Assembly: GCA_964525605.1 (NCBI GenBank)
Contig: CAZGKT010000013.1
Span: forward strand, 1 to 64,000
DNA length: 64,000 bases
DNA from: CAVTWJ01 sp964525605
Lineage (GTDB): Bacteria; Oederibacteriota; Muellerivitia; Muellerivitales; Muellerivitaceae
Direction of reading: 5' to 3'
The notes beneath the pieces were generated by a model. The model had not been told where the DNA came from, did not search any database, and worked only from the letters and a program-made list of their open reading frames with translations. The translations under genes and the position numbers were made by a program. Positions 9,513 through 17,700 of this stretch are shown here, one piece after another. Position 1 is the first letter of the stretch; every line of letters begins with the position of its first letter.

Positions 9513-10052
9513 ATGAATCTTCCTCAAAACATCGTTCTTTTGGGCTTCATGGGCTCCGGAAAGTCCACAACTGGAAAGGAATTATCAGTCCTTACCGGTT
9601 TTGAGCATTGGGATATGGACCAATGGATTGAAGATAAAAATGAAAAACCAGTCAGTGAAATATTCGAAAAGATGGGTGAAGAATATTTTAGGGCAGAAGA
9701 ATTGAAAGCTTTGGCGTGGATAAGGGCACAAACCCGTTATATCTCATCCTTGGGTGGTGGAGCGTGGTTATCTGGAGATTCGCGAGAAATCTTATTAAAA
9801 CTGGGATGGTGTGTATGGTTAAAGGTGTCTCCTGAACAGTGCTACAAAAGAATTGGAAGTCATCTGGCAAAACGTCCACTATTAGCAAAAAGTGAAAAAC
9901 CACTCGATCTCATTAATCAACTTTTGGAAAAAAGAAATCCCGCGTATTCTCAAGCGCATTATTCGATTGATACGGATAATAAAACGCCTAAGGACGTGGC
10001 CATGGAATTGTATAAAATTTCATTGGAGGTTAAACCATTCGATCTGCCCTAG
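9513..10052 (+). CDS. aroK: Shikimate kinase
   Basis: 179 aa. It phosphorylates shikimate at the 3-hydroxyl. Walker A GFMGSGKSTTGK is at about residues 11-22. The shikimate-binding Asp is in the DMDQW stretch, Arg in EEYFRAEE, the LGGGAWLS loop near 80, and the ATP-lid Arg in HLAKRPLL. It starts 4 bp after the aroC stop and is probably translated from the same message. Confidence 0.95.
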   Translation: MNLPQNIVLLGFMGSGKSTTGKELSVLTGFEHWDMDQWIEDKNEKPVSEIFEKMGEEYFRAEELKALAWIRAQTRYISSLGGGAWLSGDSREILLKLGWCVWLKVSPEQCYKRIGSHLAKRPLLAKSEKPLDLINQLLEKRNPAYSQAHYSIDTDNKTPKDVAMELYKISLEVKPFDLP

Positions 10053-10460
10053 TTGTTGTAGTGAAAGGTTGGCCGATCTTTGTCTACGGAGCGACTCGGC
10101 TGAAAGCGAAGATATTGTTATGCTGGGCGCGGGACATGAATGCAGGGTTCGCGTTATCATCACACGTGGAATTTAGAAAACAGATAACAACAAGCCTAAC
10201 TTTTCATTTTGAACACTTCGAATTTTTAACTCAACAAGAATATTTTTTGATTAATTTTATGAGGGAGGAAGATACAAAGAAAACTAGGTTGAATATAGTT
10301 TGAGCGATTGTGGAATCTACGCTTGGTATCAAGTTTTGAAATTCGGGGCCGACTTTAAGGCCCGAGGTAAAGATCTATGAATAACATTTACGGTAGCGAG
10401 ATAATATTTCTGACAGTAACAACTTCTTGGATAATCTGATCTAACAAAAAGGGCAAAAAA
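10053..10460. other. 408-bp spacer between aroK and aroB
   Basis: No gene, tRNA or strong terminator is recognised here. A GTG-initiated frame of about 80 codons runs from 10061 to 10303, but its composition is not coding-like, it resembles nothing I know and it lacks a good ribosome site. A weak 5-bp hairpin (GGGCC/GGCCC) lies near 10349-10366. The spacer may hold the aroB promoter, but no convincing -35/-10 pair stands out. Confidence 0.5.
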
Positions 10461-11573
10461 ATGACCCCAATGCAATCAATTCTTGTTTCTGTGAGGGATC
10501 AAGAATATCCAATTCTAATCAGTGATGGTTTATTTCACGAAATGCCTTCATGGGTTTGTCGACAAGTTCGGCCATCGAAAGTTATGATTTTAACAAACCG
10601 TAAAGTAGAAAAAATGTATGGAAAGAAATTATTAACTGACTTTCATAAACATCACTGCTCAACATTTATTTATTCAATATCAAACGGGGAAAAATATAAA
10701 AACAAAGATTCTTTGTTTGCGATTCTGAATCAAATGCGAAAAATGAATTTTCAAAGAGATTCCTGCCTTTTGGCTTTGGGTGGCGGTGTTGTGGGGGATT
10801 TGGGAGGATTAGCCGCTTCGCTATATATGCGTGGAATTGCTTTGGTTCAGGCTCCAACAACCCTTTTATCTCAAGTGGATGCCAGCATTGGAGGTAAAAA
10901 TGCAGTTGATTTCGGGGACATTAAAAATTTAATTGGGACTTTTTATCAACCTAAAGGGGTCCTTATCGACCCGGTTGTTTTAAAAACATTGAACGAACGA
11001 GATTTTAGGACCGGGTTATCGGAAATCATTAAATATGGAATTATTTATGACCATCGTTTTTTTAATTATCTAGACAAAAACATGGAACGTCTTCTTCAAC
11101 GGGACCCGAAAATATTGAAACACGTTATTAACCGTTCTTGCCAAATCAAAGCTCTAATCGTATCTAGAGATGAAAGGGAGAATGGGATCAGGGCTTGGTT
11201 AAATTATGGCCATACGATGGGTCATGCTTTAGAAGCATTCTACCAATTTAAGGGAATTACACATGGGGAAGCAATCGCCTATGGGATGAGGTTTGCCTCT
11301 CTTTTGGCTTTTAAACAGCGTTTATGCGATCAAAAGACTGTTGATCGGCAATGGGACATCCTACGAAGGGCCGGCCTTACTCCAAAACTAGGAAAATTTG
11401 ACATAAAAATCGTTCATGAGAAAATGACCCTTGACAAGAAAGCAAGAAGGGGAAAAGCCCAATTTGTATTGACAAGGAAAATAGGGCTTGTTAGCATTCA
11501 GAAAAAGTTGTCCTCATCCGCCATCTATTCAGCTTTAAGACAGGTTCAAGCTGAAGCCTGCGAGCCCCGCTAG
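10461..11573 (+). CDS. aroB: 3-dehydroquinate synthase
   Basis: 370 aa. It cyclises DAHP to 3-dehydroquinate using NAD and a metal ion. It has the NAD/substrate region GGGVVGDLGG (about residues 109-118), the APTTLLSQVDASIGGKNA stretch (about 131-148), the metal-binding His in NYGHTMGHALE and the later HGEAIAYGM. The start is the first ATG; a second ATG three codons on is an alternative. The TPR gene begins 4 bp after its stop. Confidence 0.96.
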   Translation: MTPMQSILVSVRDQEYPILISDGLFHEMPSWVCRQVRPSKVMILTNRKVEKMYGKKLLTDFHKHHCSTFIYSISNGEKYKNKDSLFAILNQMRKMNFQRDSCLLALGGGVVGDLGGLAASLYMRGIALVQAPTTLLSQVDASIGGKNAVDFGDIKNLIGTFYQPKGVLIDPVVLKTLNERDFRTGLSEIIKYGIIYDHRFFNYLDKNMERLLQRDPKILKHVINRSCQIKALIVSRDERENGIRAWLNYGHTMGHALEAFYQFKGITHGEAIAYGMRFASLLAFKQRLCDQKTVDRQWDILRRAGLTPKLGKFDIKIVHEKMTLDKKARRGKAQFVLTRKIGLVSIQKKLSSSAIYSALRQVQAEACEPR

Positions 11574-11577
11574 TCCC

Positions 11578-12900
11578 ATGACGAACGATTCTCTAACTTC
11601 GGAAATCAGCGAGTTGAAAAAAAAACTAGATGAGAATCCGGATTCGCTTGTCTTCGCACCTTTGGCGGATGCATTCCGCCGGCAAGGTAATTTGAAAGAA
11701 GCCTTAGAAGTATGCAAAAAAGGGCTTAAAAACAATCCTTCATACACGTTAGCTCAGGTAGTCTTGGGTCGCATATTGCGGGAACAAGGTAAAATTACCG
11801 AAGCGGCCGAAGAGTTTAAAACCGTCCTGGAAATTGATCCCGATAATCTTTTGGCGCACAATCTTTTAGGATCCATTTTTCTGGAAAAGAAGGATTTTCA
11901 AGCTGCAATTGAGGAATATCAAAAAGTTTTGACCCTCAACCCCGACGATGAAGAAGCTCAAAAAGAACTGAAAGTTGCCATTGAAAAAGCGGCCGGTGAT
12001 AATCAGGGAGTCCAAACGAAATCAAGAGGGGAAAATCTATCCGAACCGAAAAACTCTCCCGCCAAAGAAAGCACAGCAACATTGACTCTGGCCGAACTTT
12101 ATTTAAAACAGGGGCATTTTGACAAAGCGATAGAGGTTTTTCAGGAATTATTGGCGAATGATCCACAAAATTTGATGCTTAGACAAAAGCTTACCGAAAC
12201 AATTGAACGGCAGCAAAAGGAATCGGCAGTAACTCCCGCCCAGTCAAAATTAAAGAAAAATGAGTTTACCCAGCCCCCAGATCAAAAAGAAGATGTTCTG
12301 GTGGAAGAACCTAAGTTAGATATTAAAAAAAACATGAAGGCGACAGAAGATGATGATTCCAAATTTACAAACGAAGATATCCTTTTAGTTATGAGACGTG
12401 GGGGCAAGGATGACGCGGTTGTTGAGGATAAAAAAATCGCTTCAACAGTTGTCGTCGTAGAACCTCCTAAACCTTCTGTGCCCTCAATTTCGCTCGAACC
12501 TGCAATCGTTGAAAATAAAATAGCCACTGGATGGACTCTCGATGAAGCCAAGAAAAGCCTTTTGAAGGGTGCCTTGGCTGAATTGGGGACAGTTGAGGGA
12601 ATTATCAAAGGTTTTTGGGTTGGGCCGGATGGCAAGATCCTTATTGCTTCCTCAGAAGCGGATTACAATTCGGACTCCATTAAACAGGCGTTTCCCATTC
12701 TACAAAGCACGCGCAAAGCTGTTGACGCCATTCAAAGGGGAAAGCTTCAACAGATTATGGTGACTGCGGAAAATGGCCATATCCTTTTAGTTTATTTTAA
12801 CGGACCAACCCTGGTTGTTCTCGCAAATGGGAAAACAAACCTTGGATTATTAAGGTTTTCTCTTGATTCCTTAGTGAAAAAAGTCGAAAAAAACATATAA
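11578..12900 (+). CDS. TPR protein with C-terminal Roadblock/LC7-like domain
   Basis: 440 aa, no signal peptide. Residues about 5-135 form tandem tetratricopeptide repeats, and one more TPR lies near 165-205. A charged linker follows (about 205-310), and the last 120 residues (about 320-440) read as a Roadblock/LC7 domain, with a DG-turn near the start (VGPDGKILIAS) and a closing strand-helix (GKTNLGLLRFSLDSL). Roadblock proteins typically dimerise and regulate small Ras-like GTPases such as MglA, which sets polarity of type IV pili. The stand-alone Roadblock gene next door supports this reading. No GTPase gene is in the window, so the partner is unknown. Confidence 0.75.
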   Translation: MTNDSLTSEISELKKKLDENPDSLVFAPLADAFRRQGNLKEALEVCKKGLKNNPSYTLAQVVLGRILREQGKITEAAEEFKTVLEIDPDNLLAHNLLGSIFLEKKDFQAAIEEYQKVLTLNPDDEEAQKELKVAIEKAAGDNQGVQTKSRGENLSEPKNSPAKESTATLTLAELYLKQGHFDKAIEVFQELLANDPQNLMLRQKLTETIERQQKESAVTPAQSKLKKNEFTQPPDQKEDVLVEEPKLDIKKNMKATEDDDSKFTNEDILLVMRRGGKDDAVVEDKKIASTVVVVEPPKPSVPSISLEPAIVENKIATGWTLDEAKKSLLKGALAELGTVEGIIKGFWVGPDGKILIASSEADYNSDSIKQAFPILQSTRKAVDAIQRGKLQQIMVTAENGHILLVYFNGPTLVVLANGKTNLGLLRFSLDSLVKKVEKNI

Positions 12901-12956
12901 TTACAACCTCAGCCGGGGCGTGAACGACATTTTCCTTCAGTTGTAAGGACAACCCA

Positions 12957-13316
12957 ATGGATTTCAAAAAGATACTCGAAGAGACTCTTTCTAATGTAGA
13001 AGGGGCAATCGGAGCCGGTTTGGTCGGCATGGATGGGATTGTGATTGATCAAATTTCCCATAATGCAACCTTTGATATAAATGCTGTTGGCGCAGAATAT
13101 TCGAGCATCATCAAAAATGCCATGCGGGCTTCCTCGAATTTCGGATTGGGAAATACGGCTGAAATTCTTATCACCACAGACAAGGCTACGATGATCATGA
13201 TGATGGTTGGCCAAAATTACTTTGTGACGCTGGCTATCAATCTAGATGGGAACTTGGGCCGAGGACGATTGGAATTAAAAAAAGCTATTCCCAAGTTTGA
13301 AAAAGAACTTGCCTAA
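12957..13316 (+). CDS. Roadblock/LC7 domain protein (MglB-like)
   Basis: 119 aa, single Roadblock/LC7 domain: an N-terminal helix, then GAGLVGMDGIVIDQ near residues 19-32, central helix and strands, and a C-terminal LGRGRLELKKAIPKFEKEL helix. Related MglB proteins are GTPase-activating partners of MglA in cell polarity and twitching motility. Here it follows a TPR/Roadblock protein and lies 4.7 kb after pilQ, which fits a role in pilus positioning, but that is inference. It could serve another small GTPase. Confidence 0.8.
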   Translation: MDFKKILEETLSNVEGAIGAGLVGMDGIVIDQISHNATFDINAVGAEYSSIIKNAMRASSNFGLGNTAEILITTDKATMIMMMVGQNYFVTLAINLDGNLGRGRLELKKAIPKFEKELA

Positions 13317-13321
13317 TTTAC

Positions 13322-14164
13322 GTGGCTCCTCAACTTGTGGATTCTGAAGAAACACAGGCCATCGAAGTTCCTCCCTCATTAATTTCATGGAAACAAATTC
13401 TACATTCCTGGTTTTGGCGTTTATACGATCATTTGGGTATTTTGGTTTTGTGCAATGCCCTGTGGTTTTCAGGCCTTATGGTATTGGGTTTGTTTTTTAA
13501 CAAAATGGGATGGATAGGATCATTCCAAAATCCCCAATTGCCCGGGTGTTTGATTCTTTATCTTCTGTCTTCTTATTATTCAGTAGGATGGTCCTATAGT
13601 GTTTTTAGAATTTTCACAGGGCAAGAATTTAAGTTAAAAAATTATTGGGAAGGGTCAAGACTTTTTTTTCTCAGGGCTGTTTTCCTCTCTGCGCTATGGT
13701 CTGGGGTGGCACTATTAAGCTATTGGAATTTCAGGATATTTCCAAGCATTGTCAAAGAATGGGGTGTTGCGGGGTACATCCTAGAGGGCTTAAGTTTTTG
13801 GGTCATTCTGTTTTTGCTTTCTTCTGCCTTATTTCAATGGTCGCTCCTTTTTTCCCAGAATATCAGCGCATTCAGAACAATTAAAAAGTCATTTTTAATT
13901 GTTCTAGGAAACAGCTTACTTTCACTAGGTTTGTTGACAGGCTTGTTGACGGTTTTATTCTTTTTTACGATTTTTTTTGTTGTGGGCTGGGCATTGATGG
14001 GTTTGGTATTGATGGTTTCACTTCCAATTGTGGCGCTTGAAAAAATCCTACTCAAATATAATATAACCCTACTCAATCAGTCGCTATTACCGTTATTGGA
14101 AGAATTGGAAGTGGAACGAAAAAGAGGTTGGCGAGAACTGTTAAAGCCATGGGAGTATCGATGA
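13322..14164 (+). CDS. Uncharacterised multi-pass membrane protein
   Basis: 280 aa from a GTG at 13322, 5 bp after the Roadblock stop. About six hydrophobic spans are visible (near residues 38-60, 75-95, 112-132, 148-170, 192-212 and 212-235), with a polar N-terminal 30 residues and a basic C-terminus (VERKRGWREL). I recognise no motif. Its loose plan resembles the DUF624/DUF4013 type of integral membrane protein, without firm support. The stop overlaps the ftsB-like start (ATGA). Confidence 0.7.
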   Translation: MAPQLVDSEETQAIEVPPSLISWKQILHSWFWRLYDHLGILVLCNALWFSGLMVLGLFFNKMGWIGSFQNPQLPGCLILYLLSSYYSVGWSYSVFRIFTGQEFKLKNYWEGSRLFFLRAVFLSALWSGVALLSYWNFRIFPSIVKEWGVAGYILEGLSFWVILFLLSSALFQWSLLFSQNISAFRTIKKSFLIVLGNSLLSLGLLTGLLTVLFFFTIFFVVGWALMGLVLMVSLPIVALEKILLKYNITLLNQSLLPLLEELEVERKRGWRELLKPWEYR

Positions 14165-14448
14165 AACTATTCTCGAAGAATTGGGGACCCGTCATGGTGG
14201 GGTTAACCATCCTTTATCTTATGGTAACGGGAAACCGCGGCTTGTGGCGCCTCTATCAGCTTCAGGAGGAAAAGCAAATTCTTAACTCACAAATTCGTCA
14301 GCTTCAAACAGATATCAATAGTTATCAAGAGGAAGTTTCGGCTGTCGGTAAAAATCCAGCAATCTTGGAAAAACAGGCAAGAGAAGAGTTGAATTTGGTA
14401 CACCCGGGTGATGTGATTTATAAATTTTCTGCTAGTCAACCAAGATAA
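14161..14448 (+). CDS. ftsB: FtsB/DivIC-like septum formation initiator
   Basis: 95 aa from the ATG at 14161, which overlaps the previous stop (ATGA); earlier in-frame starts lie inside the upstream gene. One N-terminal transmembrane helix (about residues 10-27) is followed by a coiled-coil (about 33-65) and a short C-terminal segment with ARE-x-L-x-x-x-x-PGD-x-I-Y, the typical FtsB/DivIC ending (consensus ARE.LGY..PGE..). The family bridges FtsL and FtsQ in the divisome. Length and layout fit; sequence alone cannot separate FtsB from DivIC. Confidence 0.85.
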   Translation: MKLFSKNWGPVMVGLTILYLMVTGNRGLWRLYQLQEEKQILNSQIRQLQTDINSYQEEVSAVGKNPAILEKQAREELNLVHPGDVIYKFSASQPR

Positions 14449-14463
14449 ACAAAACCAATCTGG

Positions 14464-14492
14464 TTGACTTCCTTTGTTTGTAAAGATATCCT
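14464..14492 (+). promoter_or_regulatory. Possible promoter for the tRNA pair
   Basis: TTGACT at 14464-14469, a 17-bp spacer and TATCCT at 14487-14492 precede tRNA-Leu by about 110 bp. The -35 overlaps an 8-bp inverted repeat (GTCAACCA near 14436 and TGGTTGAC at 14461-14468) that could instead be a weak terminator arm for the ftsB transcript. The -10 is poor, so this is tentative. Confidence 0.35.
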
Positions 14493-14602
14493 AAACCTCT
14501 TTTCAACAGTCCGATTCATCCTAATCCATTGTTTGCTTTAAGGAAATTCCGCCTTAACTGAACGAACCCATTCCTGAGTGGGCAAAGGCGATTGGTTCGC
14601 GG

Positions 14603-14690
14603 GCCGAGATGGCGGAACTGGCAGACGCAAGGGACTTAAAATCCCTCGGGCCTAAAGCCCGTCCCGGTTCGATTCCGGGTCTCGGCACCA
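14603..14690 (+). tRNA. tRNA-Leu (anticodon TAA)
   Basis: 88 nt with an encoded CCA. The acceptor arm GCCGAGA pairs with TCTCGGC. A D-arm, an anticodon loop CTTAAAA (anticodon TAA), a long variable arm (CGGGCCTAAAGCCCG) and a T-arm with GGTTCGATTCC are all present. The long variable arm makes it a class II tRNA, and the anticodon reads UUA/UUG. Confidence 0.97.
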
Positions 14691-14738
14691 AATGTTGAGA
14701 TCGTAAAGAAGGTTCAGGCGCTTGAAGCGCCAGATAGA

Positions 14739-14815
<77 letters not shown>

Positions 14816-14824
14816 TCGTCAAAA

Positions 14825-14856
14825 AGTCACCCTTGTTTTGGGTGGCTTTTTTTTTG
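14825..14856 (+). terminator. Intrinsic terminator after initiator tRNA
   Basis: AGTCACCC (14825-14832) pairs with GGGTGGCT (14840-14847) across a 7-nt loop with one G-T wobble, followed by a run of nine T. It ends the tRNA transcript 10 bases after the CCA. Confidence 0.9.
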
Positions 14857-14866
14857 GATTTTTAAA

Positions 14867-15100
14867 ATGGAAACACTAACATTACGGTTGGAAACGCAGG
14901 GACGCTCCGGAAAAAAAGTTACGCTTGTGAACGGGTTTACCCGACGTTCGGAGGAACTAGAAGAATTCGCTGCCCGTATTAAAAAAACCTGTGGAACGGG
15001 CGGAACGGTCAGGGGCATGTCTCTGGAAATACAGGGGGATGCCAGGGAAAAAATTCGCTATCTCCTGACCCAATGGGGTTTTCGGGTTCTTGGACACTGA
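14867..15100 (+). CDS. yciH: SUI1/YciH-family translation factor, short form
   Basis: 77 aa, consisting of the SUI1 core only: an ELEEFAARIKKTCGTGGTV stretch near residues 30-48, then SLEIQGD near 51-57 and a closing helix (LLTQWGFRV). The family (eIF1-like) monitors start-codon selection in eukaryotes and archaea; in bacteria its role is not settled. E. coli YciH is about 108 aa; this one lacks most of the N-terminal extension. Confident as a SUI1 domain, uncertain in function. Confidence 0.85.
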   Translation: METLTLRLETQGRSGKKVTLVNGFTRRSEELEEFAARIKKTCGTGGTVRGMSLEIQGDAREKIRYLLTQWGFRVLGH

Positions 15101-15146
15101 TGTTTAAGCCTATTTTTGGCAATGATCGAATGTTTATGGAGAATCC

Positions 15147-15947
15147 ATGCGGGCCACTGCAACCATTTCGTCCTGGCTTCCGTGGTTAAAACCATTTCTT
15201 CCTCGTCTGGTTTTATTGGAAGAAAAAGCCGCAGAACTTTACCACCTATCACTTTTGGGTAAAGCCTTTGCGCCCTCGCTGCATGCTCAAACTGTTTTTG
15301 GGACAGAAAAAGCTGGAAAATCGATGGAACAACTCCATCTCCACCTGCTTCAACAGGGATTTCAAAAGCGTTCTTTGCAAGACACCCAATCTTTCAATAA
15401 TGGACAGGTTTATTTTCGAGGTGACTTAGGTTTTCTTCGCTTTGTTATTCCGCAGGTCAAGTCGCGGCAAAAACCTCCCCGGGTGGGTTTAGCAGTACAA
15501 CCAAGCCGGAAGGCTCTTCTTTTGCTCGAAAATCCCCATGCGGTGGAGGTGAAATATCTTGGCGCCTCCTATGAAGTTCAAATTCCTCAGGTGGGGCGGT
15601 TCATATTAGCGGAAGGGCTGGAGCTTAAAACCGAATCCCGAAATAGTCCCCTTGATATATTTGAATCAGCCAAATCTCTGGCGCTCATCATGGATTTATT
15701 GGCCCAAAACGATGATTTACAGAAAGAAGCCCTAAATGATTTGGCGGAGATCCGCCCGCCCGCTTTGTTGCGGGAATTTAAAGAAAACTTACGTCGTCAT
15801 GGGCCAGGTTCGATTTTGTGGGAATCCGCGCAAAAGTTATTTGACCAAAATCATCCCGGGACCCCCGGAGTAGTTCTAACACGATGGTATTGGAAATTCC
15901 TTCCGATTCTTTCCAAAACCCTTTTATCATTGCGTGAAGATGTTTGA
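15147..15947 (+). CDS. Uncharacterised protein, possibly nucleotidyltransferase-fold
   Basis: 266 aa, no signal peptide or membrane span. I do not recognise it firmly. The central part (YLGASYEVQIPQVGRFILAE, near residues 145-165) followed by helices and a D-rich KEALNDLAEI stretch resembles the C-terminal half of GSU2403-like nucleotidyltransferase-fold proteins. The usual N-terminal GS...D-x-D catalytic motif is not evident. It lies between the SUI1 gene and folM, facing the same way. Treat as hypothetical. Confidence 0.6.
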   Translation: MRATATISSWLPWLKPFLPRLVLLEEKAAELYHLSLLGKAFAPSLHAQTVFGTEKAGKSMEQLHLHLLQQGFQKRSLQDTQSFNNGQVYFRGDLGFLRFVIPQVKSRQKPPRVGLAVQPSRKALLLLENPHAVEVKYLGASYEVQIPQVGRFILAEGLELKTESRNSPLDIFESAKSLALIMDLLAQNDDLQKEALNDLAEIRPPALLREFKENLRRHGPGSILWESAQKLFDQNHPGTPGVVLTRWYWKFLPILSKTLLSLREDV

Positions 15948-15984
15948 GGGTTGTTTCTTGCGTCCCGCTTGATAAAATTCAAAG

Positions 15985-16728
15985 ATGAAATTCAGAAAAA
16001 AAATTGACCGTCCTGTTTTTCTCGTGACCGGGGGATCCAGCCCCATTGGGCAAGCCATTTCCCGACTCATTGTCAGTGAAGGCGGCGCTGTCGCAGTCCA
16101 TTATCAACATTCAAAACAACGGGCACTGGGGTTTTGCCAGTCCCTTCAAATTCAAGGTGCCGTAGCGTTTCCATTCCATTGCGATTTGAATAGGCCGTTT
16201 GAAACCAAAGGATTGGTTCGAACGGTAGCCAATCAATGGGGAAGGCTTGATTATCTCATCAACAACGCATCCCTTTTTAAACCGACTCCTTTAGGCAGGT
16301 CTAATCCGTCTGATTGGGAGGAGGTGCTTCGCGTGAACACCCTGTCGCCTTACTTTCTAGCCGCTGCCGCTCTTCCCTGGCTTCGACGAGCCAAGGGCGC
16401 CGTCGTTCATATCACTGATGTTTATGGTTCCCATCCCGTTATGAAAGATTACGGAGCTTATTGCGCTTCAAAAGCCGCTTTGGTGTCCCTGACCCGATTC
16501 ATGGCCAGGGAAATGGGGCCCGAAATTCGAGTGAACGCGGTTTCTCCGGGCGCCATAACTTTTCCAGCGTCTTATTCGACGAGTCAGAAAAAGAAGGTAC
16601 TCAGTCGTTCGGCGCTAAATCGAATGGGAAGTCCGGTTGACATCGCCTCGGCTGTAATGTTTCTTGCGAAGCATCCATTTATAACCGGACAGGTTCTTGA
16701 TGTAGATGGGGGAAGATTTAGCGGTTAA
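15985..16728 (+). CDS. folM: Dihydromonapterin/pteridine reductase of the SDR family
   Basis: 247 aa Rossmann-fold short-chain dehydrogenase. The nucleotide motif TGGSSPIGQAI is at about residues 15-25, NNAS near 94 and the catalytic YGAYCASKAA near 155-164. Instead of the usual catalytic Ser the protein has HITD (near 142-145), the Asp substitution found in FolM and PTR1 pteridine reductases. NADPH-dependent reduction of dihydropterins to tetrahydropterins is the known family role. The last 11 bp overlap the convergent folB-folK gene, and folE/folP lie 8-9 kb away, which supports a pterin substrate. A generic SDR oxidoreductase is the alternative. Confidence 0.8.
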   Translation: MKFRKKIDRPVFLVTGGSSPIGQAISRLIVSEGGAVAVHYQHSKQRALGFCQSLQIQGAVAFPFHCDLNRPFETKGLVRTVANQWGRLDYLINNASLFKPTPLGRSNPSDWEEVLRVNTLSPYFLAAAALPWLRRAKGAVVHITDVYGSHPVMKDYGAYCASKAALVSLTRFMAREMGPEIRVNAVSPGAITFPASYSTSQKKKVLSRSALNRMGSPVDIASAVMFLAKHPFITGQVLDVDGGRFSG

Positions 16729-17617
16729 AAGTCATTGGGTAAAAGGGAGCGAGCGTACCTTCCGGAAGCCGCCGGATCTTTTGTTTCTTATCCGAAAATA
16801 AGGCCGCCATTTCCACCAAATTTAATTGGTTTAAGGGATGCACTATTTCAGGAATCAATTCCAGCAGTGGAAACAGCACAAAGGCTTTTTTTTCTATGTC
16901 AGGATGGGGAATCTTCTTTTTTCCCCGAATGTCAATTTGATTTGCCATTAATAGTAAATCCACATCTAGGGTTCTGGGCCCATTCGGATTCGAGGATCGA
17001 GTTCGACCAGCTTTTTTTTCAATCGACCCTATTTGTCGGCGGATTCGTGTTTGATTTTCCCCAGGATCTTGAACGATTACGGCAAGGTTCCAAAATGCAG
17101 ATTGACGGGAATAACCCACCGGGGTGGTTTCATAAACATGGGAACACCCTCGAATTCCGAAATGAGTGTCCAATTCTTTCAGGGCCATCGTTAAATTTCG
17201 CTGGGGATCCATGTTTGAACCGAGTCCCAAGGCCATCCAATTTTTGAAAGAAAAACTTTGGTTAATCCGGTGAATTTGAACCCCGACGTTTTGAGACCCT
17301 CGGATCGCACCGGGCTTTGAAACGGATAAAAAAATCTCGGACAAGGCGAACCGTTCCAATAACATTTCCGCTAGCCGTTCGGACATGGTTTCGACCAGCT
17401 GAAAACGACTTTTTTCAACGAAGGCGATAGTAGTTTTGGCGATTTTTTTATAATCAACCGTATCTTCAATCCGATCCTTTCGGGCGGCTTTGCGGTTGTC
17501 ACAAGGGAATCTTAAGTCCAATAAAACATCCTGTTTTCGGGTTCTTTCCCAGTCAAAGATCCCAATGATGCAGGAGATTTTTAAACCATTAATCGTGATG
17601 TAATCTTTAGATTCCAA
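16718..17617 (-). CDS. folBK: FolB-FolK fusion: dihydroneopterin aldolase / HPPK
   Basis: 299 aa bifunctional folate enzyme, the only confident minus-strand gene here. Residues about 1-120 are FolB (aldolase forming 6-hydroxymethyl-dihydropterin), with the glycine-ended IGIFDWER start and the active-site Lys in SVSKPGAI. Residues about 130-290 are FolK (pyrophosphokinase), with ALGLGSN, ETTPVG and the metal-binding RTLDVDLLL. The TTG at 17617 is preferred because AGGAGA sits seven bases upstream; an in-frame TTG at 17638 lies before that site. The 3' end overlaps folM convergently by 11 bp. Confidence 0.93.
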   Translation of the reverse strand: MESKDYITINGLKISCIIGIFDWERTRKQDVLLDLRFPCDNRKAARKDRIEDTVDYKKIAKTTIAFVEKSRFQLVETMSERLAEMLLERFALSEIFLSVSKPGAIRGSQNVGVQIHRINQSFSFKNWMALGLGSNMDPQRNLTMALKELDTHFGIRGCSHVYETTPVGYSRQSAFWNLAVIVQDPGENQTRIRRQIGSIEKKAGRTRSSNPNGPRTLDVDLLLMANQIDIRGKKKIPHPDIEKKAFVLFPLLELIPEIVHPLNQLNLVEMAALFSDKKQKIRRLPEGTLAPFYPMTFNR

Positions 17618-17700
17618 TTTTTTTCTCCTGATTATCAACCGGATCGATCTCTGATCATCTTATTTAGCTTGTTTGAAGCTAAAAAGCTATTGACGCTTTT

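Noticed and set aside
10061..10303. 80-codon GTG-initiated frame between aroK and aroB
   Set aside because: No ribosome site, no recognisable domain and non-coding-like composition; kept only as a spacer note.
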